The position numbers were made by a program, and so were the translations under genes. From Salipiger bermudensis HTCC2601 (GTDB lineage: Bacteria; Pseudomonadota; Alphaproteobacteria; Rhodobacterales; Rhodobacteraceae), in contig NZ_DS022276.1 of the NCBI RefSeq assembly GCF_000153725.1, positions 103,909-143,863 of the forward strand: DNA of 39,955 nucleotides. Reading direction: 5' to 3'. Below, piece by piece: positions 34,315 through 39,955 of this stretch (positions are counted from its first letter, which is position 1; each line of letters starts with the position of its first letter). Under the pieces are notes generated by a model, which was given only the letters and a program-made list of their open reading frames with translations, had not been told where the DNA came from and ran no database searches.

Positions 34315-35490
34315 ATGGGCGAGATGAGCCTGGGCCATATTCAGGCCAGCGACGAGATGGTGCTTGCGAACGCGCGGATCGTTCTCGAGCACGAGGTGGT
34401 GCAGGGCAGCGTGCTGGTACGCGACGGGCGCATCGCGGCGGTGGAGCAGGGCGCGGTGGCGCCGGCGGGGGCGATCGACTGCGGTGGCGATCTGGTGATC
34501 CCCGGGTTGATCGAGCTGCACACCGACAATCTCGAGCGCCACATCCAGCCGCGCCCCAAGGTGGACTGGCCGCACGCGGCGGCGATCCAGGCGCATGACG
34601 GCGAGCTGGCCTCGGTGGGCATCACCACAGTGTTCGACGCCATGCGCGTGGGCTCGGTGATCTCGGGCGGGCGCACGGATTACCGCAAGTACGCCCGGGC
34701 GCTGGCCAGCGAGCTGATGCAGGCGCGGTCCAAGGGCATGCTGCGGATCAGCCACTTCCTGCACCTGCGCGCCGAGGTCTGCTCGGAGACGTTGCTCGAT
34801 GAGCTCGAAGAGTTCGGCGAGGCCGACCGGGTGGGGATCTTGTCGATCATGGACCACACGCCCGGCCAGCGGCAGTTCCGCGACCTGTCGAAGCTGAAGG
34901 ATTACGTCTGCGGCAAGCATGGCATGTCGGAGGATCAGTTCACCGACCACGTGGCCGGTCTGCGCGAGATCCACGCCCGGCTGGGCGCGGCGCATGAGGC
35001 GGGCGCGGTGGCGGCGGCGCGGCGTCTGGGTGCGGTGCTGGCAAGTCACGATGACACCACCGCGGAGCATGTGGCGGTGAGCGCCGGACACGGTGCGCGG
35101 CTGGCAGAGTTCCCGACCACGGTCGAGGCGGCCGAGGCCTGCCACGCCCACGACATCGCGGTGATGATGGGAGCGCCGAACCTGATCCGGGGCGGCTCGC
35201 ATTCCGGCAACGTGGCGGCGGCGGAGCTGGCCGAGCGCGGGTTCCTCGACATCCTGTCCTCGGACTACGTGCCGTCGGCGCTGATGACCTCGGCCTTTCA
35301 ACTGGCGGAGATCTGGGACGACCTGCCACGCGCCATCGCCACTGTGACGGCGGCCCCGGCGCGGGCCACGGGGCTCGACGATCGCGGGGTGATCGCGGAA
35401 GGGCTATTCGCCGATCTGGTGCGGGTGGCGCATATCGAGGGCGTGCCGGTGATCCGCGGCGTCTGGAGCCACGGTCGCCAGGTGGGGTGA
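34315..35490 (+). CDS. phnM: PhnM, alpha-D-ribose 1-methylphosphonate 5-triphosphate diphosphatase (second copy)
   Basis: The protein has 391 residues. LVIPGLIELHTDNLERHIQPRP, SIMDHTPGQRQFRD, LASHDDTTAEHV, LAEFPTTVEAAEACH, MMGAPNLIRGGSHSGNVAAAEL and LSSDYVPSALM are the canonical PhnM motifs. The DHTPGQRQF segment is the orthodox form, so this copy is the better candidate for the C-P lyase step. A strong hairpin follows. The ATG at 34315 has AAAGGGCAG upstream; a second ATG at 34324 is possible. Confidence 0.95.
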   Translation: MGEMSLGHIQASDEMVLANARIVLEHEVVQGSVLVRDGRIAAVEQGAVAPAGAIDCGGDLVIPGLIELHTDNLERHIQPRPKVDWPHAAAIQAHDGELASVGITTVFDAMRVGSVISGGRTDYRKYARALASELMQARSKGMLRISHFLHLRAEVCSETLLDELEEFGEADRVGILSIMDHTPGQRQFRDLSKLKDYVCGKHGMSEDQFTDHVAGLREIHARLGAAHEAGAVAAARRLGAVLASHDDTTAEHVAVSAGHGARLAEFPTTVEAAEACHAHDIAVMMGAPNLIRGGSHSGNVAAAELAERGFLDILSSDYVPSALMTSAFQLAEIWDDLPRAIATVTAAPARATGLDDRGVIAEGLFADLVRVAHIEGVPVIRGVWSHGRQVG

Positions 35491-35494
35491 GCGG

Positions 35495-35525
35495 GCTCCC
35501 CGGAAACGCTCCGGGGGAGCGTTTC
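35495..35525 (+). terminator. Terminator-like hairpins after the second phnM
   Basis: GAAACGCTC-CGGGG-GAGCGTTTC is a perfect 9-bp stem. An overlapping alternative, GCTCCCCGGA / TCCGGGGGAGC, has one bulge. Only three Ts are present. Confidence 0.6.
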
Positions 35526-35843
35526 GCCGGCGAACGGGCGGCGCCCTGAAGCTCAAACGCGACACAAGGCAGAATAAAGCCGCGCCATTGCCTGCTCAAG
35601 CGCGGGGCCGGCGGCGGGGCTGCTTGCTCTGGATGCCATGAGCCTGCGTCGTCCATCCCGCACCCTAGGCTGAGGCGCGCGGGGCTGATCAGGATCGGCG
35701 ACTGGACGTCCCGTCGCCGACATGTCCGCCGCCTCACGATCACGTGAACATTTTTCCTGAAACTCCCCCGAAACAGCCTTCGTGGTTTTAGGCATACCCG
35801 CTCCGATCGGGGGTGGGAGGAGACCAACCAGGAGGAAACACCC
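35526..35843. other. Gene-free stretch upstream of the fasciclin gene
   Basis: No credible gene is seen in these 318 bases. The right end is less GC-rich (GAACATTTTTCCTGAAAC) and ends in a strong ribosome-binding site, AGGAGGAAAC, before the next ATG, so it probably holds that gene's promoter. No sigma-factor motif could be assigned with confidence. Confidence 0.5.
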
Positions 35844-36398
35844 ATGACCATGCTCAAGAGCACCATCGTCGCATCCGCCCTTGCCCTTGCTGCCGCTCCG
35901 GCGCTGGCGCAGGACAACCCGATGGTCGGCGGCGCGCCGATGTATGCCGACAAGAACATCGTCGAGAACGCCGTGAACTCGGCCGATCACGAGACCCTCG
36001 TGGCGGCGGTCAAGCAGGCCGACCTCGTCGACACGCTGATGGGCGCGGGTCCGTTCACCGTCTTCGCGCCGACCGACGCGGCCTTCGACAAGATCTCGGA
36101 CGAGAGCCTGTCGCAGCTGATGATGGACGAGCACAAGGGGCAGCTGGCGCAGATCCTGACCTGCCACGTGGTCGCGACCAACGCCATGTCCGATGCCATT
36201 GCCGGCATGATCGCCGATGACGGCGGCATGCACCCGGTGCCGACGGTCGGCGGCTGCACGCTTCAGGCCAAGATGGAGGGCGGCACGATCACCCTGACCG
36301 ACGAGCAGGGCCGCACCGCAAACGTGACCATCGCGGATGTGCGCCAGTCGAACGGCGTGATCCACGTCATCGACCGGGTTCTCCTGCCGGCGATGTAA
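35844..36398 (+). CDS. Exported fasciclin (FAS1) domain protein
   Basis: The 184-residue precursor has a signal peptide (cleavage near ALA before QDN at 22-23). One FAS1 domain follows: DHETLVAAVKQADLVDTLMGAGPFTVFAPTDAAFDKI and the C-terminal NGVIHVIDRVLLP. Such proteins are periplasmic or surface adhesion/stress proteins; in Rhodobacter relatives a fasciclin gene belongs to oxidative-stress regulons (recollection). The start follows AGGAGGAAACACCC. The neighbour msrB fits an envelope oxidative-stress role. Confidence 0.92.
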   Translation: MTMLKSTIVASALALAAAPALAQDNPMVGGAPMYADKNIVENAVNSADHETLVAAVKQADLVDTLMGAGPFTVFAPTDAAFDKISDESLSQLMMDEHKGQLAQILTCHVVATNAMSDAIAGMIADDGGMHPVPTVGGCTLQAKMEGGTITLTDEQGRTANVTIADVRQSNGVIHVIDRVLLPAM

Positions 36399-36408
36399 GA
36401 GCCCCCCC

Positions 36409-36442
36409 GCTGCCCGGCCCACTTCCCGTCTGGCCGGGCGGC
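36409..36442 (+). terminator. Hairpin after the fasciclin gene
   Basis: An 11-bp stem (GCTGCCCGGCC / GGCCGGGCGGC, one G-U pair) with a 12-base loop starts 11 bases after the stop. It is followed by a pyrimidine-rich TCCCTCTCC. Confidence 0.55.
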
Positions 36443-36445
36443 TCC

Positions 36446-36477
36446 CTCTCCGCGGTGTGAGCAGACACCGCGGAGAG
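36446..36477. terminator. Perfect 13-bp hairpin
   Basis: CTCTCCGCGGTGT-GAGCAG-ACACCGCGGAGAG is the longest perfect stem seen in the window. It follows the previous hairpin directly and lacks a T-tract. Confidence 0.55.
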
Positions 36478-36490
36478 GTGAGATCGCGAT

Positions 36491-36514
36491 CTGCCGGACC
36501 GCAGCGTCCGGCAG
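36491..36514. other. Perfect 9-bp hairpin upstream of msrB
   Basis: CTGCCGGAC-CGCAGC-GTCCGGCAG is the third inverted repeat in a row. The 12-base palindrome AGATCGCGATCT (36481-36492) lies just before it. Confidence 0.45.
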
Positions 36515-36667
36515 TGCCGTCCGGCTCGGATCGGGCAGGGCGGCCTCGCGCGAGAGCCGGCACGACCCCCAGATTGCCGGATCTCGCGCGAACTTGTTCC
36601 GATGTGGCTGGACCGGCCACCGTACGGACCGCATCCTTGACCCGTCATCATCGCAGGAGGACCCACC

Positions 36668-37126
36668 ATGACCCGCAGAGGATTTCTGGCGACCAGCGCA
36701 ACCATGCTCGGCCTCGGTGGCACAGCCGCCGCCGAGAGTTTCGAGATCAGCCGCAGCAAGGCCGAATGGCAGGCCATGCTGAGCGATCTGGAGTACAAGG
36801 TCATGCGCGAGGAGGCGACCGAGCGCGCCTATAGCTCTCCGCTCAATGACGAGAAGCGCGCCGGCACCTTCCTGTGCAAAGGCTGTGATCTGCCGCTCTA
36901 CGCCTCGGAGACCAAGTACGACAGCGGCACCGGCTGGCCGTCGTTCTACGAGGCGCTGCCGAACGCCATCGGCACCAAGGCCGACCGGTCGCTGTTCATG
37001 ACGCGCACCGAGTGCCACTGCCGCCGCTGCGGCTCGCATCTGGGGCATATCTTCGATGACGGTCCGCAGCCCACCGGCAAGCGGCATTGCATCAACGGCG
37101 TGTCGTTGAGCTTTCGCCCGGCATAA
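36668..37126 (+). CDS. msrB: Tat-exported methionine-R-sulfoxide reductase MsrB
   Basis: The 152-residue precursor has a twin-arginine signal (TRRGFLATS...) cut near AAA before ESF. The MsrB domain has zinc ligands Cys70/Cys73 and Cys118/Cys121, the GTGWPSFYEAL and LGHIFDDGP motifs, and the catalytic Cys141 in RHCINGVSLSF. It repairs methionine-R-sulfoxide in periplasmic proteins. The start follows AGGAGG. It may have its own promoter after the hairpin cluster, or be reached by read-through from the fasciclin gene. Confidence 0.94.
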   Translation: MTRRGFLATSATMLGLGGTAAAESFEISRSKAEWQAMLSDLEYKVMREEATERAYSSPLNDEKRAGTFLCKGCDLPLYASETKYDSGTGWPSFYEALPNAIGTKADRSLFMTRTECHCRRCGSHLGHIFDDGPQPTGKRHCINGVSLSFRPA

Positions 37127-37165
37127 GGGCGAGCAGTCATCTTAGGGGAGGCGGGGCCGGGTGTA

Positions 37166-37198
37166 GGCCTGCGCGCCCAGGGGAAAGACGCGCAGGCC
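37166..37198 (+). terminator. Terminator-like hairpin after msrB
   Basis: GGCCTGCGCG / CGCGCAGGCC is a perfect 10-bp stem with a 13-base loop, 40 bases after the msrB stop. There is no T-tract. Confidence 0.5.
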
Positions 37199-37398
37199 CG
37201 GCCGGTCCGTGAGTGCCCGGGTCAGGGAAACCCCGGGGACCTTCGACAGAAAATACCATCGACACATTTTTGCTAGCACAACTTTTAAGGGTGTGTCTAT
37301 CGAGTCTTTGTCGCGTGAGTCGAAGTTTTTCCGCCAGCGCCCATTCCTGCGCCGAGCGGCAGTCACGATGGGATATCAGGGGCTTCTGGTTGGCCGGG

Positions 37399-37423
37399 CG
37401 GGCGGCACGAAATCTGCCGCCCG
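37399..37423 (-). terminator. Terminator-like hairpin after the dnaJ-like gene
   Basis: CGGGCGGCA / TGCCGCCCG is a perfect 9-bp stem with a 7-base loop, 12 bases beyond the minus-strand stop. There is no T-tract. Confidence 0.5.
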
Positions 37424-37435
37424 AGGCCGATCCGT

Positions 37436-38065
37436 CTACTTGAAGTTGCGGCTGTCCTTGATCTGGTCCCAGGCCCAGACAACCTCCTGCAACTGCTCTT
37501 CCTGGCTGCGGTCGCCGCCGTTCATGTCCGGGTGCAGCACCTTGATCAGCTTCTTGTAGGCCTTGCGCACATCGGCCTTGGTCTCGGCGCGCTCGACCTC
37601 GAGGATCTCCAGCGCGCGCTTCTCGGTCGGGGGCAGGCGGCGCCCGCCGCCGGTCGCCGCGGCGCGGCCCGGGTTGCGCGTGGCGTTGTCGCCAAGCACC
37701 TGGTGCGGGTCCTCGATGCCGAGCCGCGCCCAGGCGCGGGCCTCGGGATCGCGGTAATCCTTGGTCTTGCGCTCCCACACCTTGTCGGAGCTCTGCTGGG
37801 CATTCATCTCGGCTTCGGTCTTGCCGTCGAAGAAGCTCCATTGCGAATTGTACTCGCGCACGTGGTCCTTGCAGAACCAGTAATACTCGTCGAGCACGTC
37901 CGGCGCCTTGGGGGCGCGGAACTTGCCCGGCTCCTGGCAGCCTTCGTGCTCGCACAGGCGCGTGGAGGTCTCTTGTTCGCCGGACATGCCGCGGCGTCCG
38001 CGCGGATTCTTCTTTTTCGAAGTCTTCACCGACATATCGAAACCGAAGGGGTCAGGTCTGCTCAT
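37436..38065 (-). CDS. J-domain (DnaJ-like) protein with N-terminal Cys/His cluster
   Basis: This 209-residue protein has a C-terminal J domain (about 148-205) with the HPD motif in KVLHPDMNGGD. The J domain is at the C-terminus, unlike DnaJ, and the Gly/Phe and zinc-finger regions of DnaJ are missing. The N-terminal half has CEHEGCQEPG and YYWFCKDHVREYN, a Cys4/His arrangement that may bind metal. It would stimulate an Hsp70 partner on a specific client. The start MSRPDPFGFD follows AAAGGTGAG. It is divergent from bolA. Confidence 0.88.
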   Translation of the reverse strand: MSRPDPFGFDMSVKTSKKKNPRGRRGMSGEQETSTRLCEHEGCQEPGKFRAPKAPDVLDEYYWFCKDHVREYNSQWSFFDGKTEAEMNAQQSSDKVWERKTKDYRDPEARAWARLGIEDPHQVLGDNATRNPGRAAATGGGRRLPPTEKRALEILEVERAETKADVRKAYKKLIKVLHPDMNGGDRSQEEQLQEVVWAWDQIKDSRNFK

Positions 38066-38139
38066 GGTCTCACCTTTTCGACTCGGACGAGGGAGTTTAG
38101 ACAATCCCTCACCAGTTTGAAGAGGGCAGGAGACGAAAT

Positions 38140-38397
38140 TTGTCACGGTCGGCGGAAATCGAAACACGGCTGCGCGAGGCGTTCACGCCCAGCGAGCTTG
38201 AAGTGCGCAACGACAGCGGTCGTCACGCGGGACATGCGGGCGACGACGGCAGCGGCGAGAGCCACTTCCACGTGCGCCTGCGTGCGCCGGAACTTGCCGG
38301 CAAGAGCCGGATCGCCCGGCACCGGGCGGTGCACGCGGCGCTCGGCGCCGAGCTCACGACGGCGATTCACGCGCTGTCGCTCGATCTCGACGCCTGA
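38140..38397 (+). CDS. bolA: BolA-family protein, TTG start
   Basis: The product has 85 residues. IETRLREAFTPSELEVRNDSGRHAGHAG, ESHFHVRL and IARHRAVHAALGAEL are the BolA class II-fold signatures, including the conserved histidines. BolA proteins partner monothiol glutaredoxins in Fe-S and iron control. The start is TTG at 38140, supported by AGGAG seven bases upstream and by the family N-terminus; no in-frame ATG or GTG is suitable. The 74-base divergent gap with the J-domain gene must contain both promoters. Confidence 0.88.
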   Translation: MSRSAEIETRLREAFTPSELEVRNDSGRHAGHAGDDGSGESHFHVRLRAPELAGKSRIARHRAVHAALGAELTTAIHALSLDLDA

Positions 38398-38406
38398 AGC
38401 CAGGCA

Positions 38407-38943
38407 CTAGTCGTGCCGCATCCGTGCGGCGCGCTCGCTGAGCAGGCTGCTCGGACTGTCGAGCGGCGCCTCGTCGTCTTCTTCGGCGAGGTCGTCGTCG
38501 GCGCGGGCGGCCTGTTTCGGTGTGTCCGTGTCATCTCCGCCGGTGCTGTCCGCAGGATCTTTGGCTGTTTCCGGCGTGGCGAGATCCGCCGCGGAGGCCA
38601 GCCGACGCCCTTCGAGATCGGCATCGTCATCGTCGGTCGCAGCTGCGGTCGCAGGCGCGATCACCGGGGTGGAGTCCGTCACCGGCTCGGGCGTTTCGAT
38701 GGTGGATACGCTGGCCGGACGGCGGAACACCAGCAGGTTGCGCCAGATGGTCTGGCTCGAGGTGAGGCCGCTGCGTTCTTCGCTGGGCAGAAGCTCGGCG
38801 CGCTGGAACTCCCAACCCTCCGCTGCCATCTCGTTCATCAGCCGTTCGATGGCGAGGGCAAAACGGTCTTCGGCCGCCTTCACGCCGCGCGCCTTCTCGC
38901 CCTTGGCGGGGGCGGGAACGACCTTGTATTGATACTGTGTCAT
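38407..38943 (-). CDS. DUF4177 domain protein
   Basis: This 178-residue protein has an N-terminal DUF4177 domain (about 1-75: QYQYKVVPAPAKGEKARGVK, LMNEMAAEGWEFQRAELLPSEERSG, NLLVFRR) and a long acidic, low-complexity tail (ATDDDDADLEG..., DDLAEEDDEAPLD). It has no signal or membrane segment. Function is unknown. It ends ten bases from the convergent bolA stop. Confidence 0.82.
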   Translation of the reverse strand: MTQYQYKVVPAPAKGEKARGVKAAEDRFALAIERLMNEMAAEGWEFQRAELLPSEERSGLTSSQTIWRNLLVFRRPASVSTIETPEPVTDSTPVIAPATAAATDDDDADLEGRRLASAADLATPETAKDPADSTGGDDTDTPKQAARADDDLAEEDDEAPLDSPSSLLSERAARMRHD

Positions 38944-39011
38944 GAAAAGCCTGTGATTTTGCGTCGCGCCATCCTATCAACGCGCGCCGCCAGCGTCACC
39001 CGGAACGAAAT

Positions 39012-39041
39012 AGCCGGGAGGCCCTTGCGGAGCTCCCGGCT
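39012..39041. terminator. Terminator-like hairpin with no gene reading into it
   Basis: AGCCGGGAG / CTCCCGGCT is a perfect 9-bp stem with a 12-base loop. The minus-strand tail is ATTTCGTT and the plus-strand tail GACTTTGG. No annotated gene ends here on either strand. Confidence 0.4.
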
Positions 39042-39176
39042 GACTTTGGATAAAATCTTCGTAGCAGCTATGGCTGGTAAAATCGTAAAGTAACCACTCC
39101 CGATCTGTCCTGACAGTGGCGCCGAGCGTCTCACGGACCCGGTACTGAGTTAACTAACAGACCCCGATAAGTTTCC

Positions 39177-39194
39177 AAAATATTTGCATATTTT
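39177..39194. other. AT-rich inverted repeat
   Basis: AAAATAT-TTGC-ATATTTT is a perfect 7-bp inverted repeat in an AT-rich island within GC-rich DNA. It could be a protein-binding or promoter element. Confidence 0.3.
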
Positions 39195-39327
39195 CGCCAT
39201 TATTTGCGGCCGATCCGGGCGGTGCGAGAGCTTTGTTTCGCACGCGTACATAGTGCCGGATGTGCTGCACGGAAATTGATCAAGGCCGCCATCTGGGCGG
39301 TCCGGGGGGCGAATCTTCCGTATGTGA

Positions 39328-39357
39328 AAGGGGGCGAGCCTCGCGGCCCGCCCCCTT
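39328..39357 (-). terminator. Terminator of the amt operon
   Basis: AAGGGGGCG / CGCCCCCTT is a perfect 9-bp stem with a 12-base loop, 27 bases beyond the stop of the small membrane protein. On the minus strand the stem runs into CCCCCTTTCACAT. Confidence 0.6.
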
Positions 39358-39383
39358 CCGGCTTTCACAGACTATAAGGGACG

Positions 39384-39548
39384 TCAGTGATTGTTGTAGG
39401 CGTGCTTCTCGTGCACCGCGGCGATGATGATCGTGCCTGCGGTGATCGCGACCGCGAGCAGCAGGAACAGCATCATGACGGCGGGTTTGTCGGCAAAGGT
39501 GAAGTACGCTTCCGCGCCTTCCCAGCTTTCGATCGGAGAGGTGTTCAT
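39384..39548 (-). CDS. 54-residue single-span membrane protein downstream of amt
   Basis: The ATG at 39548 opens a 54-residue frame beginning MNTSPIESWEGAEAYFTFADK. One hydrophobic helix follows (PAVMMLFLLLAVAITAGTIIIAAV), then a His-rich end, HEKHAYNNH. AAAGGA lies nine bases upstream of the start, and the amt stop is only 15 bases away, so it should be co-transcribed with amt. The topology is probably N-out or N-in with a single span. No family is recognised; a small accessory subunit of Amt is one possibility (inference). Confidence 0.75.
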   Translation of the reverse strand: MNTSPIESWEGAEAYFTFADKPAVMMLFLLLAVAITAGTIIIAAVHEKHAYNNH

Positions 39549-39563
39549 CGTGAGAGTCCTTTC

Positions 39564-39955
39564 TTACTCGGCCGGAGTGCCGGCGGCTGCAGGAGTTGCA
39601 ACGTTGACCGGGCCCGGGGTGTAGTTTTCCGGGTAGGCCGAGACCGGCACCTTGACGATGTCGAGGCCCTTTTCCTGGATGTGATCCGGCACGCGCAGCA
39701 GGCCGAAGACCTTGAGGATGTAGGACACCACGTAGCCCGGCACGAAGCCGAGAACGGCCATGGTCACGGCGCCGACGATCTGGCCCCAGAGCGAGACCGG
39801 CGGCATGCCGTCGACGTTCGGGTAGCCGGCGGCGAAGATACCGCAGGAGACCACGCCGATCAGGCCGCCGATGCCGTGCACCGGGAACGCGCCGACGGCG
39901 TCGTCGATGCCCATCTTCTCGAGCTGGACCGCCACCATCGGAACCACGAAGCCGC
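39564..39955 (-). CDS. amt: Ammonium transporter Amt (partial, 5' part outside window)
   Basis: The frame is open from the right edge to TAA at 39564-39566, giving the last 130 residues. The pore-histidine helix region reads GIDDAVGAFPVHGIGGLIGVVSCG. It is followed by a final helix, VTMAVLGFVPGYVVSYILKVFGLLRV, and a short cytoplasmic tail ending TPAAAGTPAE. Amt channels ammonium across the inner membrane and is usually controlled by GlnK. glnK may lie just outside the window. Confidence 0.9.
   Translation of the reverse strand, partial: GFVVPMVAVQLEKMGIDDAVGAFPVHGIGGLIGVVSCGIFAAGYPNVDGMPPVSLWGQIVGAVTMAVLGFVPGYVVSYILKVFGLLRVPDHIQEKGLDIVKVPVSAYPENYTPGPVNVATPAAAGTPAE

Larger units (their letters stand above)
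37127..37435. other. Gene-free stretch between convergent msrB and dnaJ-like genes
   Basis: No convincing gene is seen in these 309 bases. Each flank carries a hairpin (separate entries). The centre (about 37250-37310) is unusually AT-rich and contains GACACA...TGTGTC half sites and GCTAGC. It could hold a promoter or small RNA, but no gene is supported. Confidence 0.5.
38944..39383. other. Gene-free, partly AT-rich stretch
   Basis: These 440 bases hold no convincing gene. They contain a hairpin at 39012-39041, an AT-rich block at 39165-39210 and the terminator at 39328-39357. The promoter of the DUF4177 gene is presumably at the left end. A small RNA is possible but unproven. Confidence 0.5.

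Noticed and set aside
35680-35730. RpoE (ECF) promoter TGATC-N18-TAAGA for the fasciclin gene
   Set aside because: TGATC is present but no TAAGA-like element occurs at the right spacing, and the site is too far from the start codon to be convincing.
37142-37366. 74-residue minus-strand frame in the msrB/dnaJ-like gap
   Set aside because: No ribosome-binding site and no recognisable sequence; it overlaps the msrB-side hairpin.
38940-39134. 64-residue minus-strand frame upstream of the DUF4177 gene
   Set aside because: It runs through the 39012-39041 hairpin, has no clear ribosome-binding site and no recognisable family.

Overview
The window is GC-rich alphaproteobacterial chromosome, most likely from the Rhodobacteraceae (Roseobacter-type). 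The evidence is gene content rather than a search: the nrtABD-GAF-nirB-nirD-nasA order, nasS/nasT regulation, a complete C-P lyase cluster with DUF1045 and a hexapeptide transferase, imuA/imuB, and divergent dnaJ-like/bolA genes. No rRNA, tRNA, IS element, prophage or CRISPR array was seen.

Region 1 (1-2661): imuB (runs off the left edge) and imuA, two mutasome genes on the minus strand, then an Asp/Glu racemase-like gene on the plus strand. A perfect alphaproteobacterial SOS box lies inside imuA, just upstream of imuB.

Region 2 (2645-17816): nitrate assimilation. Reading leftward on the minus strand: nasT and nasS (ANTAR antiterminator and its nitrate-sensing partner), a leader RNA, then nrtA, nrtB, a two-domain nrtD, a tandem-GAF protein, nirB (frameshifted as read), nirD, nasA, and a TrpD2-like gene whose start codon overlaps the nasA stop. 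The nrtA leader has two hairpins with six-base A..G.. loops, the second competing with an intrinsic terminator. This is the architecture expected for NasT antitermination. A perfect NtrC-type palindrome lies between nasT and a divergent luciferase-like monooxygenase gene.

Region 3 (17832-20447): a membrane-dipeptidase-family (M19) gene and an uncharacterised polytopic membrane protein gene, both minus strand.

Region 4 (20604-35525): phosphonate uptake and breakdown. phnC-phnD-phnE1-phnE2-hexapeptide transferase plus a SHOCT-domain gene point right. phnF and a first phnM point left. phnG-H-I-J-K-L-N point right from a shared operator/promoter region. DUF1045 (2H phosphoesterase fold) points left, and a second phnM points right. 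phnP is absent; DUF1045 is a candidate for its cyclic phosphodiesterase step. Pho-box-like sites precede phnC and phnG.

Region 5 (35526-39955): an exported fasciclin-domain protein and a Tat-exported MsrB (envelope stress), a J-domain protein divergent from bolA (TTG start), a DUF4177 protein, a 440-base gene-free stretch with two terminator-like hairpins, a 54-residue membrane protein, and the 3' end of an ammonium transporter gene. Nitrogen genes therefore occur again at the right edge.
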